DNA from: JALOLG01 sp963722415 | GTDB taxonomy: Bacteria; Actinomycetota; Acidimicrobiia; Acidimicrobiales; Ilumatobacteraceae | Assembly (NCBI GenBank): GCA_963722415.1 | Contig: CAVRNI010000033.1 | Location: forward strand, 1-64,000 | Direction: 5' to 3' | Length of the DNA: 64,000 nucleotides | Shown here: one piece after another, positions 39,483 to 45,580 of the stretch | How the letters are laid out: every line of letters begins with the position of its first letter | Numbering within the stretch: the first letter of the stretch is position 1 | Position numbers and translations under genes: made by a program | The notes under the pieces: generated by a model | Seen by the model: only the letters and a program-made list of their open reading frames with translations | Told to the model about the DNA's origin: nothing | The model's database searches: none

Positions 39483-40178
39483 ATGACCGCGGGTTTGCGA
39501 CTCCAGTTGCACGCGCCCGACGCGGTCGACGCCGGATTCCCCCGACCGTACCGACCGGCCGGCGGAGCTGGAACGGACCACGTCTTCAAGATCCTCGTGA
39601 CCGGCCCGTTCGCGGCCGGCAAGACGTCCCTCATCCAGTCGGTGTCGCAGTCGCCCGTGGTCTCGACCGACGTGGCGACGTCCGGCGACGAGTCGACGGT
39701 CAAGATGCTGACGACGGTTGCGCTCGACTTCGGCACGTTCCGCATCGAAGGTGGCGGTGACGGTCCGGACGAACCCGCCGAGGGAGTGCAACTCCTCCTG
39801 TTCGGCACGCCCGGCCAGGAACGCTTCTGGTTCATGACCGACGTGCTCAAAGGCGACGTCGATGTCACGGTCTTCGTGGTCGACGCCGAGGCTGAGCACA
39901 CGCATGTCGAGGCCGGTGCGGCGATGCGGGCGCTGCTCAAGGACTTGCGCGTGCCGCTGGTGGTGGCGGTGAACCGGTGTGATGACGCCGACCGCGCGAC
40001 CGTGCTCGCCCGCTCACTCGGCGCCCTGTCGTGCGAGCCCGTCGTCCCGTGCCAGCTGATCGACCCCGAGAGTGGTCGCGACGTCGTGATCGAGGCACTG
40101 CTGACGCTTCTCGAGTCGATGGAGCGGCCGGCGGCGGGTTGGCACTTCGACGCACCGCAGCTGGTGGGTGCGCTGTGA
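39483..40178 (+). CDS. MglA/conservon-type small GTPase
   Basis: 231 aa. Walker A (P-loop) is VTGPFAAGKTSLIQSVS, switch II is LLFGTPGQERFWFMTDVL, and the base-recognition motif is VVAVNRCDDADRATV. An N-terminal extension of about 30 aa precedes the G domain. ATG 39483 follows AAGGAGG. This is a second MglA-like GTPase, separate from the conservon at 43.6 kb. The downstream gene overlaps its stop by GTGA. Such GTPases set polarity or gate motility machinery in other bacteria; a role in pilus control is inferred from the pilus genes nearby. Confidence 0.82.
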   Translation: MTAGLRLQLHAPDAVDAGFPRPYRPAGGAGTDHVFKILVTGPFAAGKTSLIQSVSQSPVVSTDVATSGDESTVKMLTTVALDFGTFRIEGGGDGPDEPAEGVQLLLFGTPGQERFWFMTDVLKGDVDVTVFVVDAEAEHTHVEAGAAMRALLKDLRVPLVVAVNRCDDADRATVLARSLGALSCEPVVPCQLIDPESGRDVVIEALLTLLESMERPAAGWHFDAPQLVGAL

Positions 40179-40738
40179 CGTTCGCCGCGCCAACGCCCGA
40201 TCTCGTCCGATTCGCAGTCGCGTGGCCGCTCCCGCCGTGGACCTCGGTCGGCCCCATCGCGCGGCCGCTCCCTCCGCCGCCGCGAGACGCCGTGCCATCA
40301 CCCGGCCCAGCAGTGTGGTTGCCGTTCGATCCGCCGCCTGTCGTCGACCTCATCGTCGGGCGGGAGGTCACAGATGCGTTCGAGCTCATCTGGCCGACGG
40401 GTGAGATCGACGAGCAGTTTCTCGGCGGGCCGCTCTCCGACATGCCGCAACCGGGCGCCTCTCGCACGGACAGGCAGGAGACCTGGCCCGACAATGGACA
40501 GGTGCCTGACGACGTCGTGCTCGCGATCCAGCGCACGATCGCCGCGATCGGATCTGATCCGGCCGCGATCGAAGCGCCACCACCTTCGCCACGCCTGCCC
40601 GACCGGGTGACCGATGCCGCGGCCGCGATCTCGATCTCGACCGACGACGGACTGGTCGCGGTGCCGTCGCGGGGGGAGCCGACCGACGAACGACGTTCGG
40701 CGCTCAAGCGTCTGATCAGCGGGTTGCGGCGTCGCTGA
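40175..40738 (+). CDS. Hypothetical acidic partner of the GTPase (187 aa)
   Basis: Starts GTG 40175 inside the GTPase stop, so translation is coupled. Pro-rich N terminus (LPPWTSVGPIARPLPPPP), then DLIVGREVTDAFELIWPTGE, and a C-terminal basic end (SALKRLISGLRRR). No recognised domain. It is the only gene that travels with the GTPase, so it may be its effector or adaptor. Confidence 0.65.
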   Translation: MTFAAPTPDLVRFAVAWPLPPWTSVGPIARPLPPPPRDAVPSPGPAVWLPFDPPPVVDLIVGREVTDAFELIWPTGEIDEQFLGGPLSDMPQPGASRTDRQETWPDNGQVPDDVVLAIQRTIAAIGSDPAAIEAPPPSPRLPDRVTDAAAAISISTDDGLVAVPSRGEPTDERRSALKRLISGLRRR

Positions 40739-40739
40739 G

Positions 40740-41234
40740 TCAGCCCTGACGCCGGGCGGCGAAGAACTGGACCAGGAGCGAGCCGCACTCGTCCGCCCGC
40801 ACGCCGGCGGTCCTCGGGACACGGTGGTTCAGCACCGCACCGTCGAGCAGGTCGAAGCAGCTTCCTGCGGCACCTGCCTTGGGATCGGTGGCCCCATAGA
40901 TGAGGTGTCCGAGACGGGAGTTGACCATCGCGCCCGCGCACATCGCGCACGGCTCGAGCGTGACGACGAGGGTGCAGTCGTCGAGGCGCCAGTGACCGAT
41001 CTGCGCGGCCGCGTCGCGCAGCGCCAGGATCTCGGCGTGAGCTGTTGGATCGCCGGTGAGCTCGCGCTCGTTGTGGCGCGCCGCGAGCACGTCGCCATCG
41101 CGGACGACGATCGCACCGACGGGCACGTCGCCGTGTTCGAGGGCGGCGCGCGCCTCGTCGAGCGCGAGCTGCATCCACGCCGCGTGGAGCGTGGGCGTGG
41201 TGGACACCGCGGCCGACGGCTCGGGGTTCGCCAT
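40740..41234 (-). CDS. tadA: tRNA-specific adenosine deaminase
   Basis: Converts adenosine 34 of tRNA-Arg to inosine. 164 aa. The zinc-binding catalytic motif HAE (TAHAEILALRDAAAQIGH) and PCAMC (VTLEPCAMCAGAMVNSR) are present. ATG 41234 shares its first base with the 3' CCA end of the tRNA-Ser gene upstream; a later ATG (MQLALDEARAALEHGDVPVG) would also give the core. The tRNA-Ser, tadA, SRP RNA neighbourhood is common in actinobacteria. The frame is intact. Confidence 0.9.
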   Translation of the reverse strand: MANPEPSAAVSTTPTLHAAWMQLALDEARAALEHGDVPVGAIVVRDGDVLAARHNERELTGDPTAHAEILALRDAAAQIGHWRLDDCTLVVTLEPCAMCAGAMVNSRLGHLIYGATDPKAGAAGSCFDLLDGAVLNHRVPRTAGVRADECGSLLVQFFAARRQG

Positions 41235-41321
41235 GGCGGAGGGAGTGGGATTCGAACCCACGGTGAGTTTCCCCACACACGCTTTCCAAGCGTGCCGATT
41301 CGGCCGCTCTCGCATCCCTCC
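41234..41321 (-). tRNA. tRNA-Ser (anticodon GGA)
   Basis: Acceptor GGAGGGA pairs with TCCCTCC. The anticodon loop is TTGGAAA on stem CACGC/GCGTG, with a long variable arm and T-loop GTGGGTTCGAATCCCAC, discriminator G and encoded CCA ending at 41234. The A of CCA is also the first base of the tadA start codon. Confidence 0.92.
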
Positions 41322-41446
41322 ACGCGATGAGATTCAGACGATTCGTCGTCGGCCCACGCGATGAGTCATCAGGCAGAGAGCCGTCGACTCGGGTGTCCGC
41401 AGGGTAGCGGACGGGTAGTCTGGCTCAACCGCCTCGATCGGCCGGG

Positions 41447-41563
41447 TCGATCCCCGCCGGGTGAGGTGACGACCGGGTCCTGTGCAATGGGCGCCCGTGA
41501 ACCAGGTCAGGACCGGGAGGTAGCAGCCTTCATCGGCATCGCTCGTGTGCCGCAGATCGCCTG
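41447..41563 (+). ncRNA. ffs: Signal recognition particle RNA (4.5S type)
   Basis: The SRP Alu-free core is recognisable: ACCAGGTCAGGACCGGGAGG followed by TAGCAGCC, the Ffh-binding asymmetric loop and GNRA-type tip. The preceding GGTCCTGTGCAATGGGCGC also matches the actinobacterial form. Ends are approximate, set from the pairing of the flanking strands. It binds Ffh and targets membrane proteins. Confidence 0.8.
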
Positions 41564-41572
41564 GTCGTCACC

Positions 41573-42475
41573 TCAGCCGGCGGCGGACCGGCTGGCGGCG
41601 CGGGCGGCGGCCCGTTCGGCTCGGCCCGCCAGCTCGGGCGCGCCGATCCGTTCGGCGATGGCGGCGAATTGCGGGGTCGGGCCGGTCCAGCACCAGTCGT
41701 CCACGCTGCCGACCTCGACGTCGAGCTCGACAGTGGCGATCCTGCGGAACAGGAGCGCCAGCTCGATCTGGCTCCGCAGCGTGGCGGCCAACTGCACGGT
41801 GCCACGGACGCCCGGCACGTCCCAGTCGGCGACCAACGGTGGGATGTCCTCGAGGTGTCCGTACCGGGCGAGCACTCCGGCCGCGCTCTTGGCGCCCCAG
41901 CCGGGCAGGCCCGGGTACCCGTCGGCCGTGTCACCGACGAGGCCGAGGTAGTCGGGGATCGACGCCGGCCCGACGCCGAACTTCTCGATCACCCCCGCCT
42001 CGTCGATGATCTCGCGCTTGCGACGGTCGAACTCCACGACCCGCGTCCCCCGGACGCACTGACACAGGTCCTTGTCGGGCGTGACGATGAGCACCTGCTC
42101 GACCCGTGCATCGGCGTCAGCGATGGCGGCGGCCGCACCGAGCGCGTCGTCGGCTTCGTATTCGACCATCGCCCAGGTGGTGACACCCATCGCGACCAGG
42201 GCGTCCTCGAGGACCGGGATCTGGTGCAGCAACTCCGGCGGCATGCCCTCGCTGGTCTTGTAGCCGGGCCACAGGTCGTTGCGGAAGCTCTCGATGATGT
42301 GGTCGCTCGCCACGCCGATGTGGGTCGCACCGTCCTCGACCAACGCCAGCGTCGATCCGAGCACACCGATCGTCGCCGCGTACGGCCCGGGTTCGGACGC
42401 GCCGCCCCGTGGCTTGCCGGCTCCGAAGTGTTGCCGGAACAGTTCGTACGTCCCGTCGACGAGATGCACGCGCAT
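41573..42475 (-). CDS. 5'-3' exonuclease (Pol I N-terminal domain type)
   Basis: 300 aa stand-alone flap endonuclease. The metal site begins MRVHLVDGTYELFRQHFG. Later segments include WAMVEYEADDALGAAAAIAD and LIVTPDKDLCQCVRG, and the helix-hairpin-helix is YLGLVGDTADGYPGLPGWGA followed by SAAGVLARYG. It removes flaps and RNA primers in repair and replication. The DUF559 cassette lies 30 nt upstream of its start codon, since the gene is on the minus strand. The frame is intact. Confidence 0.88.
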   Translation of the reverse strand: MRVHLVDGTYELFRQHFGAGKPRGGASEPGPYAATIGVLGSTLALVEDGATHIGVASDHIIESFRNDLWPGYKTSEGMPPELLHQIPVLEDALVAMGVTTWAMVEYEADDALGAAAAIADADARVEQVLIVTPDKDLCQCVRGTRVVEFDRRKREIIDEAGVIEKFGVGPASIPDYLGLVGDTADGYPGLPGWGAKSAAGVLARYGHLEDIPPLVADWDVPGVRGTVQLAATLRSQIELALLFRRIATVELDVEVGSVDDWCWTGPTPQFAAIAERIGAPELAGRAERAAARAASRSAAG

Positions 42476-42504
42476 CCCCGCAACCGTACCCACCCCAATC
42501 TCCC

Positions 42505-42555
42505 CGCTTGTGTCGAGGCCTTCCGCGTGCCACGCGGAGGATCTCGACACAAGCG
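42505..42555. repeat. Hairpin repeat, left border of DUF559 cassette 1
   Basis: 51 nt. Outer 13-bp stem CGCTTGTGTCGAG/CTCGACACAAGCG encloses an inner stem TCCGCGTG/CCACGCGGA. It is repeated with one mismatch at 43534-43584. Confidence 0.85.
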
Positions 42556-42569
42556 TTGTGGGGGCAGGA

Positions 42570-43496
42570 TCAGGGGGCCCAACCGGCGGCTCTGAGGCGT
42601 TGCGACATCGTCGCGATCACGTGATCGGGGCGGTGCGACACGTCCTCGTACGTGTACTCGAAGACCTGGCGACCAGCGTCCTGCAACTCGTTGCGGCGCT
42701 GCGCGTCGATCTGGCGCTCGGTCGGCGACGAGTGTCCCTTGCGACCCGAGACCTCGACGACGACCGAGTACGACTCGAACAGGAAGTCGACGCGTGCGTA
42801 CGTCACACCGTCGCGGCGATGGATCACCTGGGTGCGGGGTCTCGGCAGGCCGCCGAGTCGCATCAGCCGCAGGAAGCCGCGTTCGAGCATCGTGTGCCCA
42901 CCGGCGTCGACGAGCAGATCGTCCAGCAAGCGGCAACCCCACCGGCCAGGCCCACGCATCCGGCTCAGCCGTTCGATGAGCACCGTCGGCGACGTGAGAC
43001 CGAGCCGTACCGCTGAATCGATGGCTGCCGCCAGGCGTCGCCGTGAGATCCGTTCATGCGCCAGGTCGATGATCGTCCGCGTCGCCGACGTGACTCGGAA
43101 CCCGTTCACGCTCACCACGTCGAGTGGCGCGAGGACCTTGGTCGTGTGCACCACACCGTCGACGGCCAAGCCCTGCCGCCCGCGCGCCACGGTGAACTCG
43201 AGGCGACTCTGGACGAACCGGTCGAAGCCGTGGAGGCGTGCGGCGGCCTCATGACTGATGCAAGAGTCCGGACCCAAGGCGAGCAGTCCGGCACGCAGCG
43301 AGCGCTCCCACGATTCCGGAGCGCCGGCGGCGGCATACACCCCCGAACCGATCCGCACGAAGATCCCGCGGCGGACGAACTGGTCGAACTGCGCGCGCGT
43401 GACGTCGTGCTCGCCGAGCTGTCGGGTGGCGATGAGGCCGTGTTGCGACGCAGCCGTTACAAGCAATCGGTGGATTGGCCCCGGGCGCCCGGTCAC
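42570..43496 (-). CDS. DUF559-domain endonuclease-like protein with N-terminal AbiEi-like winged helix (cassette 1)
   Basis: 308 aa. The N-terminal 60-70 residues resemble the AbiEi-type antitoxin winged helix (HGLIATRQLGEHDVTRAQFD; GIFVRIGSGVYAAAG). The C-terminal DUF559 domain, a PD-(D/E)xK-like nuclease fold, includes YARVDFLFESYSVVVEVSGR and GHSSPTERQIDAQRRNEL, then FEYTYEDVSHRPDHV. GTG 43496 is the likely start; a longer frame reading MARGRPRHKR runs into the right hairpin and is probably an artefact. It is flanked by the hairpin repeats at 42505 and 43534. A homologue lies at 61006, where DAGGHTMLER and GRWGCRLLD are shared. A single-gene mobile or stress cassette is inferred. Confidence 0.72.
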   Translation of the reverse strand: MTGRPGPIHRLLVTAASQHGLIATRQLGEHDVTRAQFDQFVRRGIFVRIGSGVYAAAGAPESWERSLRAGLLALGPDSCISHEAAARLHGFDRFVQSRLEFTVARGRQGLAVDGVVHTTKVLAPLDVVSVNGFRVTSATRTIIDLAHERISRRRLAAAIDSAVRLGLTSPTVLIERLSRMRGPGRWGCRLLDDLLVDAGGHTMLERGFLRLMRLGGLPRPRTQVIHRRDGVTYARVDFLFESYSVVVEVSGRKGHSSPTERQIDAQRRNELQDAGRQVFEYTYEDVSHRPDHVIATMSQRLRAAGWAP

Positions 43497-43533
43497 CTCC
43501 GACTGTGGACACCGTCCGGCGGCGATCGGAAAC

Positions 43534-43584
43534 CGCTTGTGTCGAGGCCTTCCGCGTGCCACGCGGATGATCTCGACACAAGCG
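43534..43584. repeat. Hairpin repeat, right border of DUF559 cassette 1
   Basis: Same 51-nt sequence and orientation as 42505-42555 apart from one base in the inner loop. The two copies bracket the DUF559 gene at a distance of 1080 bp from outer edge to outer edge. The outer stem is perfect. Confidence 0.85.
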
Positions 43585-43612
43585 ATGGGGTGGACGGGCC
43601 GGTCAGGGGCGG

Positions 43613-44203
43613 TCAGGTGTGGGTGGTGTTGGCGCGTTCGCGCATCAGGGCGTGTTCGACGACGGCGATGAGGGCGCTCTTGACGTCCGACCGCTGACGG
43701 GCGTCGCAGAACACCATCGGTACCCGCTCGTCGACCTGCACGGCCTCACGAATTGCCTGGAGGGCATGCGAGCGGACGCCGTCGAAGGTGTTGACGGCCA
43801 CGATGAATGGCACGTTGCGAACCTCGAAGTAGTCGATCGCGGCGAAGCAGTCGGTGAGCCGGCGGGTGTCGGCCAGCACGATCGCGCCGATCGCCCCACG
43901 CGACAGCTCGTTCCACATGAAGTGGAAGCGCTCCTGTCCCGGGGTACCGAACAGGTACAACGTGATCTCCTCGGTGAGGGTGATGCGACCGAAGTCCATC
44001 GCCACCGTGGTGGTCCGCTTCTCGCCGGTGTGCACAAGGCTGTCGACCTCGCTCGACGCCGCGGTCATGACCGCTTCGCTGCGCAGTGGTTCGATCTCGG
44101 AGATCGTGCCGACGAACGTCGACTTGCCCACGCCGAATCCTCCGGCGATGACGATCTTGACGGGGATCTTGCCCCGCGGGATATCAGAGGCTGCGGACAC
44201 CAT
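43613..44203 (-). CDS. Conservon GTPase (CvnD/MglA type)
   Basis: 196 aa from ATG 44203 (MVSAASDIPRGKIPVKIVIA). P-loop is GGFGVGKSTFVGTI, switch II FGTPGQERFHFMWNEL, and the base-recognition loop VAVNTFDGVRSHALQ. Its start overlaps the DUF742 gene by 20 bases. It is the last gene of the conservon and likely the output switch of the kinase module. Proximity to pilus genes suggests control of pilus placement or firing. Confidence 0.85.
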   Translation of the reverse strand: MVSAASDIPRGKIPVKIVIAGGFGVGKSTFVGTISEIEPLRSEAVMTAASSEVDSLVHTGEKRTTTVAMDFGRITLTEEITLYLFGTPGQERFHFMWNELSRGAIGAIVLADTRRLTDCFAAIDYFEVRNVPFIVAVNTFDGVRSHALQAIREAVQVDERVPMVFCDARQRSDVKSALIAVVEHALMRERANTTHT

Positions 44204-44570
44204 CGAGAACCTTCTCCAACAAGCTCGTAAACGAGTGTGATTTCTGTGGGACGTGGACGACGACGGCGCCGTCACGTACGAGATCGGCGACCAGAACCCT
44301 GGTGACACCGATCGGAATCTTGAGTCGTGCCGCGACCTCGACGAGGGCGGTGGGCGTCTGTACGAGCTCGATGAGCCGGGCAGCCTCCCAGCGGTAGGCG
44401 CCGAGGTGGCTCGATGCCCGCGTGTTGGCCTGGATCTGGGCCTCGAGCCCGATCACTTCGCCTTCTGTGCCGGTGCGACCACCGGTCATCGCGTAGGGGC
44501 GGATCAGCCGCCCGGTCTCGTCGGCGTCGTCGTCCTGCAGGATCGAGCCGACGTCAGGGTCTTCCGCCAT
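44184..44570 (-). CDS. DUF742 protein (CvnC)
   Basis: 128 aa. The conserved DUF742 helix region reads RLIRPYAMTGGRTG and RLIELVQTPTALVEVAARLK, then IPIGVTRVLVADLVRDGAVV. DUF742 proteins always accompany the conservon GTPase and kinase. The gene overlaps the GTPase and lies three bases after the roadblock gene. The frame is intact. Confidence 0.85.
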   Translation of the reverse strand: MAEDPDVGSILQDDDADETGRLIRPYAMTGGRTGTEGEVIGLEAQIQANTRASSHLGAYRWEAARLIELVQTPTALVEVAARLKIPIGVTRVLVADLVRDGAVVVHVPQKSHSFTSLLEKVLDGVRSL

Positions 44571-44573
44571 GGC

Positions 44574-44990
44574 TCACCGCCTCGACAACATCATGGACTT
44601 CAGTTCGTCGCGGACCTCGGGGGTGAGCACGTCGCCCGCCCGATCGGCGAACACGGCGATCTCATAGCCAATGGTTCCGATGTCGGCGTCCTTGGTGGTG
44701 ACGACGCACATCAACGATCCGTCGCGGATGCCGGTGACGAACATCCAGCCGTTCTCCATCTCGACGATCACGTTCGAGACCGCGCCGGCGCCGAAGCGGC
44801 CGGCCGACCCGTAGGCGAGCCCGATCATCCCGGAGGCGACGGCCGCCAGACGTTCGGTGGTCTCGCGCTCGACGTTGGCCGACACCGCGAGCGGCAGGCC
44901 GTCTGACGAGACGACGACCGCCTGCCTGACAGCTGCGACCTGCTCGACGAATCGGGCGACGAGCCAGTTCAAGTTCTCGACAGCACCCAT
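44574..44990 (-). CDS. Roadblock/LC7-domain protein (CvnB)
   Basis: 138 aa, starting MGAVENLNWLVARFVEQVAA. The roadblock fold is seen in AVVVSSDGLPLAVSANVE and WMFVTGIRDGSLMCVVTTKD. It acts as a GTPase regulator, as MglB does for MglA. ATG 44990 shares a base with the upstream stop (TGATG). Confidence 0.87.
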   Translation of the reverse strand: MGAVENLNWLVARFVEQVAAVRQAVVVSSDGLPLAVSANVERETTERLAAVASGMIGLAYGSAGRFGAGAVSNVIVEMENGWMFVTGIRDGSLMCVVTTKDADIGTIGYEIAVFADRAGDVLTPEVRDELKSMMLSRR

Positions 44991-45580
44991 CAACGATCAC
45001 CTCCGAGATCGGTCTGATCTCCGTCGTGGCCGGTGGCACCTTCGCCGTCGCGGCCGAGTTGGAACTCTTGTCGGAACGAGCGCAGGCGCTCGCGAATCGC
45101 TTCCGGGTCGAGACGGGACTGCGATGTGCTCGTCGTGACCTCGTCGTGATCGAACGCGCTGCCCGGATCGCGCGTCGGGAGCTCGGGCGGTGGCGCGGCC
45201 TCGGGCCGGGTGCCGGAGCGACCCGCCTCGAACGCGCTCAACGCTGCCTTCAGCGAGCTCGGGTTCGCCGGTGCGGTATACCCGCTGGGCGGACCGGTGG
45301 GACCGGTGAGCTGGGGGGCGAGGCGGTCCGGGCCGTCGGGTCCGGTGCCCCGTGAGCGGGTCGGCAAGAACGGTGTCGCGTGGGCGGTCGAGGCATGCTG
45401 CTCGGACTCGGTGCGGCGGGCCGGAATCGGGCGCGCCGTCGGATCGGTGAACGGGCGAGAGGTGGGCTCGAACCCGAACGACGGTGGTGCCGGCGGCCGA
45501 TCGAACTCACCGCTCAGGCGATCGTGCGACTGGGGAGGCATGAGACCCGGCGCGACCAGCTCGGTGGTCGGGTCGCTCAT
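44990..45580 (-). CDS. Pro-rich C-terminal segment of the conservon kinase, or separate linker protein
   Basis: 196 aa, low complexity and Pro/Arg/Ser-rich (PPQSHDRLSGEFDRPPAPPS), ending LRSFRQEFQLGRDG. The ATG at 45580 overlaps the stop of the kinase frame (ATGA). The acidic, sensible continuation of the kinase tail lies in a third frame (ending near VVDAEPDERPD) and runs straight into this frame, so this is probably the true C terminus of the kinase split by two indels. Conservon kinases are known for long Pro-rich tails. Confidence 0.55.
   Translation of the reverse strand: MSDPTTELVAPGLMPPQSHDRLSGEFDRPPAPPSFGFEPTSRPFTDPTARPIPARRTESEQHASTAHATPFLPTRSRGTGPDGPDRLAPQLTGPTGPPSGYTAPANPSSLKAALSAFEAGRSGTRPEAAPPPELPTRDPGSAFDHDEVTTSTSQSRLDPEAIRERLRSFRQEFQLGRDGEGATGHDGDQTDLGGDR

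Noticed and set aside
42570..43562. DUF559 start in the hairpin (MARGRPRHKR)
   Set aside because: The same residues arise in other frames from the same repeat. They are translation of the hairpin, not a conserved N terminus.
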